A stretch of DNA of 64,000 bases. It comes from Anatilimnocola aggregata. Lineage in GTDB: Bacteria > Planctomycetota > Planctomycetia > Pirellulales > Pirellulaceae. The DNA is taken from contig NZ_CP036274.1 in NCBI RefSeq assembly GCF_007747655.1, positions 1,612,001 through 1,676,000 of the forward strand, read 5' to 3'. The position numbers were made by a program, and so were the translations under genes. The notes below the pieces were generated by a model. It was not told the DNA's origin. It did not search any database and was given only the letters and a program-made list of their open reading frames with translations. Positions 41,985 to 50,439 of this stretch are shown piece by piece (the first letter of the stretch is position 1; every line of letters starts with the position of its first letter).

Positions 41985-44288
41985 CTACTCGTTTGCCAAT
42001 TTCGATCGTGGACTCCTTTGGTGTCGCAGGGTACGACCGTCAATGTACGTTTCGCCCCGCAGGAAGGCCGCATGCTTGAGCAGTTTCGTAACCATCGATC
42101 GGCTGCAGCCAAGCTCCGCCATGATCTCCCGGTTGGTTCGACCGTCGACCTTGAACACTCGCGCGTTCTCGGCCTTCAAATCAAATTCCGAAGGTCGGCG
42201 AAAGTCGAGGATCATCTCGATCTCGCCATCCGCGTTTGAAAGGTGGGCAGCGCCAGAGCTTTCCGCCGATAAGGCCGAGATCAATTGACAACGATACCTG
42301 GCCCGCAACCAACCTCGTTTGGGCTCGCGTAGCCCTTGCTGTTCGAGGGCAATGCGTCCACCCGTTACTAATTCCAGGATGCGGCGCGCTTGGGCGATAA
42401 CTTCAATGTCATTCGACTCAAAGGCCGCCAGCAGTCGGCTGGCCATGCGATTGCGTAACGCTTGTACTTCACCGCAGGTCGGAACTCGCGGCAATTGCTG
42501 CTGCTGCAACTGCAGCCGAGCGAGCTCGGATCGCAACCCAGCGGCCTCTCCTTGCAGGTCGCGAATTGTGGTCTCGGCTTGCTGTTGATCCTCAGCGGTA
42601 CTGCCCGCTGTTCTCCGAGTAAGGTCAATTGTCCGCATGCAGGCGATCAACTCTTGTTGAAGATGCTTGATGGCGGTCGGATCGGGACATTGAGCGGCGA
42701 CAGCCGCCTGTTCACAGACGTTGACAATCTGCTGATCCAGTTCCGCGTCCGCGTGGATTAGCCCGATAATTTGAGTGATAAGAAGCTCGGTTGCCAGTTG
42801 CCGATTCAGCATGGTGTAGAGTGGTCGATCTGCAGCCGGCATTGCTCTGCAAATCGGGCACACCATCACACGGCCAAATGGACCGCCCACATAGAGTCGC
42901 TGATCATCGTGTTGCGGACAAACGAGCAATCCGTTCAGCAGTTTGGGACGCGCAGTTGAGTCACCGTCTTTGGGTGATCGGCCGCCCCTTCCTTGCTTGT
43001 CGCGAGCAATTCGCTCAGCGGCCGCAAACCAGAGTGCGTCGTCGACAATGCGTAACTCGTCGAGCTGTACTTCCTTGAGCGGAGCAGCGCGCGGGCGCTG
43101 ACAAACATAGTCGTCGTCGGGCAGGAACACGCTTTCGCACACCCCATACCGCCAGAGGCCTCGATAACGAGTGTTCTGAAGAACGCTTCGCACGGCCAAT
43201 CTGGTCCAGCGCCCCACGGTCGTTTTGGGGGGCAATGGAACCGCCGGATCAGCGTTGAGCCGCCGTAGAATATCGATAATCTCCAGCCGGTCGTGGACGT
43301 ACCACTGAAAAATTGACCTCACTACCTCTGCGGCGCGGTCATCGACGGCAATTTCGCAACGAGGCTTATTTTTGCGAGTGAGTTCACCGGGAATCGGACG
43401 CCCACAGTAGCCAAAGGAAATCGTTCCGAAGACTAATTGCTTGATCAACATCCCTTCATGGGCAGCATGGATATGCGCGATGCCCATGCGAACCACAAAC
43501 TGATCCATGATCGCCGCCAAGTGAAGCAACCCTTCCCATCGATCGCGATCGTCGGTATCGACGCCGGACTTTACGAAGATGCACCGTGCTCTCAACTGCT
43601 GATGCACGCTATCGACGAATTCGAGCGTACGATATGTCTTACGAAACAGCCGATTGGTGGCAAATAGCAATAGAACACTCGCCTTTCGGCTCTTTAGCGC
43701 ATGCCGCAATTCATCAAGTCCCGTCCGCCGGTTCTTAGCACCGCGTACTGCCAAATCGAAGAAGATCAACTCTCTTGGAACCCGAATCCTGTTGGCTAAG
43801 GCAAACTCCAGTAGCGACCGGATCTGGTCGCCGATCGACTCCTGAAAACGGGTCGAATAGCGAGCGTATGCCGTGCCAACGGCCCAGTCCCGATGTTGCC
43901 CGGCTGTGCGCCAGTATTCGGCATGAATTCGGCTAATTTCATCCTCGGTGCGCTGACGAAGCGCCGCTCGTTGATTGTCCAATTCTTGTTTGCGGCGGGA
44001 TCGTCGTCTGGAAGTTGCCGCCGACGGCAGATCAGCCACTACTGGAGAACCGTAACCCTTTGATGCCGGTGTAGCCAAGTGAACTTGATTCGGTGAAATT
44101 TCGCATGCACCGTCTATGTCATTGATGGTGGCACCACAAACCTTTATGGGGTTGCTTAGATAAAGAGCAATTAGCAGCAGCCAAACACAAATCGGACCTG
44201 TTGTGCGTTGATTGGCAGAATACCAACCGGCTTTGCGCGTAAGCGGTCGCTTGCGCAACCGCTTTTTTGCCCTGAACTTATGTCTCAT
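41985..44288 (-). CDS. large serine recombinase with unusual N-terminal extension
   Basis: ATG 44288 gives 767 residues. The first 140 are atypical: a lysine/arginine-rich start, a hydrophobic stretch (VWLLLIALYLSN, residues 35-46) and a basic linker. The resolvase domain then begins with catalytic Ser145 in YARYSTRFQESIGDQ. ELIFFDLAVRGAKNRRTGLDELRHAL and FATNRLFRKTYR complete it. The recombinase domain (FGYCGRPIPGELTRKN, SVLQNTRYRGLW) and a zinc ribbon (CPQHDDQRLYVGG..VCPICR) follow, then a long coiled coil (about 560-640) and a C-terminal HTH (RTNREIMAELGCSRSMVTKLL). It should integrate or excise an element with attachment sites not visible here. The divergent gene starts 230 bp away. Confidence 0.88.
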   Translation of the reverse strand: MRHKFRAKKRLRKRPLTRKAGWYSANQRTTGPICVWLLLIALYLSNPIKVCGATINDIDGACEISPNQVHLATPASKGYGSPVVADLPSAATSRRRSRRKQELDNQRAALRQRTEDEISRIHAEYWRTAGQHRDWAVGTAYARYSTRFQESIGDQIRSLLEFALANRIRVPRELIFFDLAVRGAKNRRTGLDELRHALKSRKASVLLLFATNRLFRKTYRTLEFVDSVHQQLRARCIFVKSGVDTDDRDRWEGLLHLAAIMDQFVVRMGIAHIHAAHEGMLIKQLVFGTISFGYCGRPIPGELTRKNKPRCEIAVDDRAAEVVRSIFQWYVHDRLEIIDILRRLNADPAVPLPPKTTVGRWTRLAVRSVLQNTRYRGLWRYGVCESVFLPDDDYVCQRPRAAPLKEVQLDELRIVDDALWFAAAERIARDKQGRGGRSPKDGDSTARPKLLNGLLVCPQHDDQRLYVGGPFGRVMVCPICRAMPAADRPLYTMLNRQLATELLITQIIGLIHADAELDQQIVNVCEQAAVAAQCPDPTAIKHLQQELIACMRTIDLTRRTAGSTAEDQQQAETTIRDLQGEAAGLRSELARLQLQQQQLPRVPTCGEVQALRNRMASRLLAAFESNDIEVIAQARRILELVTGGRIALEQQGLREPKRGWLRARYRCQLISALSAESSGAAHLSNADGEIEMILDFRRPSEFDLKAENARVFKVDGRTNREIMAELGCSRSMVTKLLKHAAFLRGETYIDGRTLRHQRSPRSKLANE

Positions 44289-44518
44289 AATGACCTCTGA
44301 ATGACTTGTTGAGAATTGTCGCCTTGGGTGGCTACCAGCAGGAAAAAACTTCCTGTCACTTGACTTGGGAAAACCGGCCAAATTTTCTGAGTGCAAAAGC
44401 AGCTGGAAAATTCGCGCGGTGATACTTGCGGAGAGAAAATTTGTGAAGCAAAGTCTCTTATCAATTCGAAGCTTGCTTGGCTTCGAGCGAGGAACCAGCA
44501 AGGTCAGGAGGACCAGCG

Positions 44519-46027
44519 ATGAGCGCCGAAACGACGACAGTCACCACCGCTTACGGCGAATGGATTGAAACGCCAAGCGGCCACGAGTTATTCCAACGCG
44601 GTGGACCAGATCCGCTGGCTGTTCATTGCAGTCAAATAAGCTGGCGGCCGTCCTGGCAAAGCGACAAGGCATTTCCTGTGCAAGAAGTTGCCTGGGAGGT
44701 ATTTCGAGTCCGCGGCGGAGATCGTCGCTTCGTCCCCGCAAAACCTGAGTCGTACGTTCCTACCGCAACTTGCGCGGGGTCTGAGATGTTGGAACGGGTC
44801 GGCTGGCCACCAACTAGCCAGCCACCGCTTTCTGTTGAGCAACGCCAGTCATATCGCCTGAACCAGTTGTTGAGGGTCCGAGCAATCTATGGTCAGCAGT
44901 TCATTCAGCGGGATGGTTTAAATACTCAAGATCTCTACGTGCGGCGAACAGGGCGCGGCGGCGGAACTGAAACGTCCTCGTTGCCATCTCACGTCGGCAA
45001 GCGTCGCGATGGTTCCGGCCAGTCGTGGTCGTTTACGCGGTTGACGAAAGAAGGGAGGGCGGCCGCGGTCAACGCCGGCATTCAGCAACCGACCGAAGCG
45101 CAAAGTATTGCCTATGGTCTGACGGCTGCTGCATTCCTGAACCCACTCGAAGATCTGAGTGCAATACAAATCAGAGACATCGTGCTCAGCTCGTTGTTCG
45201 AATGCAGCCGCGTATCGACCGCAATTGCTTCGAGCGTCACCGATGAAGTCGCCGACCGCTTACTCAATCGGATTGATCAGCATTCCGGAGATACGTATGC
45301 ACACTTTTCAAGTTGGTTTGGTGGTCGCAAAAGTAATCTCGTTAATTCGCTCACTGCGATGAAAGGTTGTAAAAAGCTAGATCGCGAACTTGTCAACGCT
45401 GCGCTGCTGTGTATCTCATGGGACGCCTACGAATATTCCGCGGGCTGCCTATCGGCATTTGCGCACGCTTTCATGCTCGGCCTTAGGGAGCCAATGAATA
45501 ACTCCGAACTGACAATGTTCTCGGCCATGCATCTTCCGCAAAGCTACCTTGGTGGCTTGCCGTTTGTCTTACTGAGGGAGCGTAGCGAAGTCATCGGTCC
45601 GATTATTCGCCAGATATGGACACAGCCTGATAATCGCAAATTGCACGCGGTGCTGCACCGGTTGTTGTCGACCTATGCGGAGATCATTGCCACCCGCCGC
45701 GAAGCTGATCGGCGGTTCAAAAAATGTCGTCGACCTGGTGGGATGCAAGCGTCCGAACTTACGAACGCTGAAGCGCTGGATTCCATGGCTTCTCGCGCCG
45801 CTCGTCAAGGCGACGACCTGCAGCAGCAGCTTGGACACCTGCTCGAAAGAAGGGAATTGGGGTGTTTGCAGTGTCTCGATTCGGCCAACTGGGAGATTAG
45901 TCCAACGGACGTTCTCGACACGAAGATCCACTTAAGCGTGAGGTGCGCCCGCCACGACTTTGGGAAAGTTTACGAGTTTCTCGTTGCTGACCTTGAAGCA
46001 GAGCTTCGCCGGTATCGAGAATGGTGA
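44519..46027 (+). CDS. hypothetical protein divergent from the recombinase
   Basis: ATG 44519 has AGGAGG eight bases upstream and gives 502 residues, preferred to an in-frame ATG at 44477. The family is not recognised. The N-terminal 110 residues are tryptophan- and proline-rich (YGEWIETPSGHELF, ISWRPSWQSD, VAWEVFRVRGG). The middle is helical (LLSSLFECSRVSTAIASS, LVNAALLCISWDAYEYSAG). The C-terminus has C-x-x-C and C-x-R-H (LGCLQCLDSA, VRCARHDFGK) that could bind zinc. There is no signal peptide. Head-to-head placement with the recombinase suggests cargo or an accessory factor of the same element. Confidence 0.65.
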   Translation: MSAETTTVTTAYGEWIETPSGHELFQRGGPDPLAVHCSQISWRPSWQSDKAFPVQEVAWEVFRVRGGDRRFVPAKPESYVPTATCAGSEMLERVGWPPTSQPPLSVEQRQSYRLNQLLRVRAIYGQQFIQRDGLNTQDLYVRRTGRGGGTETSSLPSHVGKRRDGSGQSWSFTRLTKEGRAAAVNAGIQQPTEAQSIAYGLTAAAFLNPLEDLSAIQIRDIVLSSLFECSRVSTAIASSVTDEVADRLLNRIDQHSGDTYAHFSSWFGGRKSNLVNSLTAMKGCKKLDRELVNAALLCISWDAYEYSAGCLSAFAHAFMLGLREPMNNSELTMFSAMHLPQSYLGGLPFVLLRERSEVIGPIIRQIWTQPDNRKLHAVLHRLLSTYAEIIATRREADRRFKKCRRPGGMQASELTNAEALDSMASRAARQGDDLQQQLGHLLERRELGCLQCLDSANWEISPTDVLDTKIHLSVRCARHDFGKVYEFLVADLEAELRRYREW

Positions 46028-46410
46028 AGCAGTGGGCTTGCAATATTCGAACCACAAACCGGTTTGAGAAGATTTGGCCGACTTGCTACTCGGTCTTTCA
46101 GTGGACAGATAATCCTCTCCCTCTTCTTATGACGCAAGATCCTCGAAAATTTAGATGTGCATCGCGGCCGGTCATAACCGACTGAGTGTGGGTGTTTTGG
46201 TGTCTTGAAGGCAAATTAGCGTTAAAACCCAGCCAATCGCAGGTCACGCTAATCTTCACAAGTCCCTTGCAGCAAGCATTTTGTGGCAGTTCACCGGAAG
46301 GATGGAATTCCGCCTGCTGGTGTCTACGACCAGCCTGTATTCAATTCAATGAGGGAGAATTGCTTGCGACAGTCGGCGAAGGCCGAAGCGCGGACGGTCC
46401 CTTGGGACGT
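46028..46410. other. gene-free stretch
   Basis: No coding frame, RNA or terminator could be supported between the 502-residue gene and the queC-like fragment. Confidence 0.4.
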
Positions 46411-46566
46411 CTAGCTCGTCGGAGTGACGTCTTGCAGACTTTTCGACAATGACCAGGCACTTCCAGGAATCGCCTCCATTAGCTCGTCCCATTGATCAAG
46501 GCAACGCTGGCGAATGATGTCTGCCTTCGTCAGCGTGATTAGCGGGGCATGAATCTCGGTTTGCGA
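46411..46566 (-). pseudogene. QueC-like C-terminal fragment
   Basis: The frame ending at the TAG at 46411 encodes EIHAPLITLTKADIIR, very close to the 'PLI-LTKAEII' signature of 7-cyano-7-deazaguanine synthase QueC, followed by about 35 residues (LDQWDELMEAIPGSAWSLS) that do not contain the expected C-terminal zinc cysteines. Upstream coding is cut at about 46566 by the end of an IS3 remnant. It is a relic; the similarity is short, so the name is tentative. Confidence 0.45.
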
Positions 46567-46600
46567 TGACCCAGGATTCTCGGAGACTGGCGGGCGGTGG

Positions 46601-46834
46601 TTACGCCGCTGATGCCGGGGCGTGTTCGGTTTCGAATTGATTGGGGGAGAGGTAGCCGAGCGTCTGATGTAAACGCTCGGGATTGTAAAAGGTTTCGATG
46701 TAGCGGAAGACGCTGAGGCGCGCGTCTGTTAGATTTGCGAATCTGTCGTGGTTGGTCCACTCGTATTTGAGCGACCAGAAGAAGCGCTCCATGACGGCGT
46801 TATCATAGCAGCAGCCGGTCCGACTTCGATATAT
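46601..46834 (-). pseudogene. IS3-family transposase C-terminal fragment
   Basis: About 78 codons encode the end of an IS3-type integrase core: SRTGCCYDNAVMERFFWSLK contains the DDE glutamate in the N-A-x-x-E context, then LSVFRYIETFYNPERLHQTL and GYLSPNQFE, the classic rve C-terminus. Upstream sequence loses similarity abruptly, so most of orfB and all of orfA are gone. A TGACCC at about 46567 may be its surviving terminus. Confidence 0.88.
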
Positions 46835-46839
46835 GCTTT

Positions 46840-47724
46840 TCGAAAAGTTGAGAGAGAACAAAGAACGCCGACTGACGGTGACTAACGCACGACTAGTTTC
46901 CATCGTGAGGCTATGGACAACGCAACCGGAAGCGGTTCAAGCGGAACTTTGGAGATTGTGTCGTCAATCTTCGCTAGACAAGCCGTGAGACTGGGTCGAA
47001 TTTCAGTTGGAAGCAAAATTTGGATTACGGGTCGCGTGAATTCCGTGCCGCGCTGCAAACTGCGAGATATCGACGCACAATCGACTTACTCTTCATCTTC
47101 GCTGGGGTGAGGCATCTGGTCTACAGAAGCCAGGAACCTAGTGCGTTTCGATTCTACATCTAGCGCCCTCTGGGTAAGCTCGCTAAGCTGGGGGCCGTCT
47201 CAAGGAGTTGGTTCTCATGGAAGCGATCGAATTAGAAATACGTGCTCAGGTACTCGCGGCTTGTGACGCGAACCAAAGGGATTGCTAAGTTCGTTGGGGG
47301 ATGTTTTGCTTTCGCCTGCGTCATACCCGTCCCCCAGTGAACGGCACATACTCCTGCGGTACTCCTGGCGTTTCGGCACTTACGCTAAGTTGTTGCAGGT
47401 TGGATGGGCTGCGGACTCTCATTCAATTCCAGTGTCACATTGCGTCAATTCGTGGCAAAAAAACGTAAGTTGGCGCCAGGGAGTGTCCAGCTTAACACTA
47501 GAGCGCCGAATCCCTAACCCGTCACTTAGAGTTCGTTTACACAGGAGGCGTCTGCGTCTCTTGACGATCTTAACCCAGGACTTCGGAACCGCTGGACGGG
47601 AATTACACTAGGTGGCCGGGACTAAATTGTTATGGGCGGAAAAATACGCGTGCCTCAAACTTCTCCTCGACTTTAGGCCAGGTTCCTCTCCGAACCCTAG
47701 ACTTTTCATCCACAGGCTGTTTAA
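46840..47724. other. long stretch with little coding signal
   Basis: Apart from the 24-codon transposase relic at 47217 I see no supported gene. Base composition is close to balanced and open frames are short, consistent with decayed accessory DNA. Confidence 0.45.
47217..47288 (+). pseudogene. IS630-like transposase N-terminus relic
   Basis: After AAGGAG, an ATG opens MEAIELEIRAQVLAACDANQ and then stops. This matches the way many IS630-type helix-turn-helix ORFs begin (charged strand, then R-x-x-V-L-A-A). Only 23 residues remain. Confidence 0.4.
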
Positions 47725-48435
47725 TTGACAATATCCACGTATCACATTCCTATTGCGACATACCTAATGCGACATATTCAGCGCCCGATGAATCGTCAGA
47801 TCTTGGACGCGCTGTCTCACCTAATCCGAGCTCGCGACTATGCGGACGACCTGGACGAGGACGTTTGGAGATTTGCATTGGAATGGCGCTCTCTCAGGGT
47901 CGGAGGACTGGAAGCATCGGATGTGCGATGGCTATTTGCAAAGCAGTTGATCGAGTTGAAGCGGGAGATCTCACTCCCAGGCGCTTTCGTCCGCACTTTC
48001 ATTCCTCATGACGTAGTTCGTCTCACACGCGACACCGCTTTAATTCTCACTGATGCGGGCGTCACGTTCTGTCGGTCAGTTCTGGGATGCGCCAATGATA
48101 ATCCCACAAAGCCGATACATTGCCGCGCGCCTTCTCCAGCGAATGCGTCGCCCGTAAAGCCAACGTGGAACAAGGATCGGAAGGAGCTTGCCTTCGCAGG
48201 TCAGGTTGTCAAACTCTTCCGTAAACCAGCAATAAACCAAGAGTTGATCCTCACCGCCTTCGAGGAGGAAGGGTGGCCAGACTTCATTCTTGATCCACTA
48301 CCGCAATCCGGTGAAGTGGATCGTCGCGATCGACTTCAGTCCTCAATCAAGTCATTAAACAGGCATCAATCCAATCATTTGATTCGCTTTAGGGGAAATG
48401 GCGGCAACAGAATCTTCTGGTGCGTCCATACTTGA
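47725..48435 (+). CDS. conserved hypothetical protein, probable winged-helix C-terminus
   Basis: TTG 47725 gives 236 residues; ATG 47767 or 47788 are equally possible and no ribosome site decides. The C-terminal half has the pattern of a family I associate with planctomycete genomes but cannot name: WNKDRKELAFAGQVVKLFRK, EELILTAFEEEGWPDFILD-like text, DPLPQSGEVDRRDRLQSSIK, SLNRHQSNHLIRF and a final strand FWCVHT. This looks like a winged-helix DNA-binding or transcriptional regulator-type C-terminal domain. The N-terminal half is helical. It ends 50 bp before a group II intron relic. Confidence 0.6.
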   Translation: MTISTYHIPIATYLMRHIQRPMNRQILDALSHLIRARDYADDLDEDVWRFALEWRSLRVGGLEASDVRWLFAKQLIELKREISLPGAFVRTFIPHDVVRLTRDTALILTDAGVTFCRSVLGCANDNPTKPIHCRAPSPANASPVKPTWNKDRKELAFAGQVVKLFRKPAINQELILTAFEEEGWPDFILDPLPQSGEVDRRDRLQSSIKSLNRHQSNHLIRFRGNGGNRIFWCVHT

Positions 48436-48485
48436 CCGCTACCAACCGCCCTCGCGTACTTCTACGTATTTCTAGCAGCCCGTTG

Positions 48486-49745
48486 GTGCGTCAGGAGAAG
48501 TCTGGATGATCTAAAGATGAAAGGAGCTTGTCCGGAGAATTGCTCGTATTCCGGTAGCTTACCGAGCGGCGGTGGGAGTAACCCAGCTGTCGGAGCCTTG
48601 GGAGGCGAATCCGTCAGCCGTAACGCAAGTGAACCCAGTACGGCCCCGTTATGAAGTGGGAGCGGCCAACCTGCCAACGATGGCGAAGCCAGCACTGATC
48701 ACGAAGCAACGAGTAAATGCAGTGATCAGGCTCCTCGGGGTGTGAGAGGACGGCGGATGGAGACAGATGATTCAGAAACCTAAGAGGCCCGCAGACGTGT
48801 CGGCGAATGGGCGTCGCCGACAACATCGCGTCGGAAGACATAACGGCCACGGTGGCGGATGCGGGAGTCGGAGGGGTTCACACTAGCGTCGAAGCCGGGT
48901 AACGCCGGTGGAGCGAAGGGACCCTGCCGAGAATGTTGTTTTCCGCCAAGGAGGAGAGACCCGCTTGGACATTCGTCCCACTACGGAGAAGGCAACAGCC
49001 CACAATGCCGATCAGCTTCCGGCGGAGCCGGAGGTGAAGTCGGGTGTGACACTGCGGCTGACCGTCTCTCAACTACGGTGGAAGCTGGGCCTCAATGCCA
49101 AGCAAGAGCCAAGCTTCCGGTTTTGCGCCTTGTACGACCGGGTGTATCGGCGCCACGTGCTGACAGCCGCCTGGCGGTTGGTGCTGAATAACTATGTCGC
49201 TCCTGGAGTGGATGGTCAATCGTGCCAGGACATCATCGATGGCCCTGGTGCAGCGACCTTCCTGGAGGAGTTGCACGAAGAGCTTCGCACTCACCGCTAT
49301 CGGCCGCAGCCGGTGAAACGCGTTTGCATTTCCAAGCCCGATGGCAGGCAACGACCACTCGGCATCCCGACCGTTAAGGATCGGATTGTGCAGATGGCGG
49401 TACTGCTGGTGATGGAGCTGATCTTCGAGGCGGACTTTGTAGACAGCTCATACGGGTTCCGTCCGGGCCGCTCGGCGCGCTCGCCGAGATTCGGCAACAT
49501 CTCCAGGCTGGGCGACGGGAGGTGTACGACGCAGACCTGCAAGGATACTTCGACACGATCCCTCACGATCAGCTTCTAAAGTTTGTGCGGATGAGAGTCG
49601 TGGACCGTTCAGTCCTGGCTCCAGGCGTCTGTCGTGGAAATCGACGACGACGGGCGACCGCCGACCACACGACCCCAGCAAGGTACGCCGCAGGGCGAAG
49701 TACTTTCCCCGCTGCTGGCGAACATTTACCTGCACTGGTTCGAAA
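48486..49745 (+). mobile_element. degraded group II intron
   Basis: The GTGCGTC at 48486 is the usual 5' end of a group II intron, and 420 bases of GC-rich structured leader (domains I-III equivalents) follow before the maturase ORF. The ORF is frameshifted twice and stops before the catalytic YxDD. No domain V/VI hairpin or 3' AY end could be recognised before 49835, so the 3' part is deleted and the intron cannot splice as read. Confidence 0.75.
48908..49743 (+). pseudogene. group II intron reverse transcriptase/maturase, frameshifted and truncated
   Basis: The N-terminal part ([77 protein letters not shown]) is the RT0-RT3 region of a bacterial LtrA-type protein. After GRSA the frame breaks at about 49490; a second frame continues ([18 protein letters not shown], containing the first catalytic aspartates). 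It breaks again near 49615, and a third frame gives [23 protein letters not shown], just before where YADD should come. Everything after, including the maturase X and DNA-binding regions, is lost. Confidence 0.88.
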
Positions 49746-50053
49746 TTGCAGCGATCCCAGCCATAGGAAAACGCCATGTTTTCGACAGTTTATCGATTCG
49801 CAAATCGTCACTTTCCTGCCAGGTAGCTGTTTTTCAACGGGCTGCTAGGACGCAGATTCCGCTCGCTAATCGCAGCTAGCTTGGCCCTTCGAGTACGTTC
49901 CTGCGCCACCTGAACGCCTCCGGATCGATACATAACCAACACCGGTACGCATCCGCAGCCCTACCTCACCGTCAGTTGCAAAGTCGCTATTCAGTGGGGT
50001 TTAATTCTTTAACTGAATCTTCCCGCACTCGTTCCTTACGAAGGGTCCCTTTA

Positions 50054-50377
50054 ATGGAATCGCGAATTGTTCAGGTGAGAAGTGTCTTGAACCGTCTGCT
50101 TGATCGCAATGGGGGAGCTCCACGGCACGGAAAATTCTGGGACCTTCCCCGCGATCAATTTGTGGCCGGGCCAATTTATGGCAGAGTTCCAATTGTCCCG
50201 GGGCATCCTGACCAGTCATTCCTTATTCAGATCCTAAGTGGGCCTGTTGGATCGATTAACCGGATGCCACTTGGCGGGCCATTTATTGAACCATCCGATT
50301 TAGCCTTCATAGTCCAGTGGATAGTCGATGGTGCGCCAGATGCATCGGCAGACTTCATGGCTGAATTCAATAAATAG
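50054..50377 (+). CDS. small cytochrome-like protein without heme motif
   Basis: ATG 50054 (AGGG upstream) gives 107 residues. DQFVAGPIYGRVPIVPGHPD and MPLGGPFIEPSDLAFIVQWI read like the second half of planctomycete cytochrome c modules (…PGxPDxSxLIxxL…MPxGGPxL…IxxWIxxGA), yet there is no C-x-x-C-H. An initiating ATG with no signal peptide suggests a cytoplasmic or partial protein. It lies 62 bp before two exported heme proteins on the same strand and probably belongs to their operon. Confidence 0.55.
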   Translation: MESRIVQVRSVLNRLLDRNGGAPRHGKFWDLPRDQFVAGPIYGRVPIVPGHPDQSFLIQILSGPVGSINRMPLGGPFIEPSDLAFIVQWIVDGAPDASADFMAEFNK

Positions 50378-50439
50378 ACCAAAAGCATCACAGTAGCCTT
50401 AAAGAACTCATTGCCCACCGCAAAGGAGATTAACACCAC

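Larger units (their letters stand above)
48472..49848. repeat. 14-bp inverted repeats flanking the group II intron relic
   Basis: CTAGCAGCCCGTTG (48472-48485) and its exact reverse complement (49835-49848) bracket the intron relic. The inner GTTGAAAAA-type extension on the right copy resembles the inverted repeat at 6117, so they may be ends of an insertion sequence that received or carried the intron. Confidence 0.55.
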
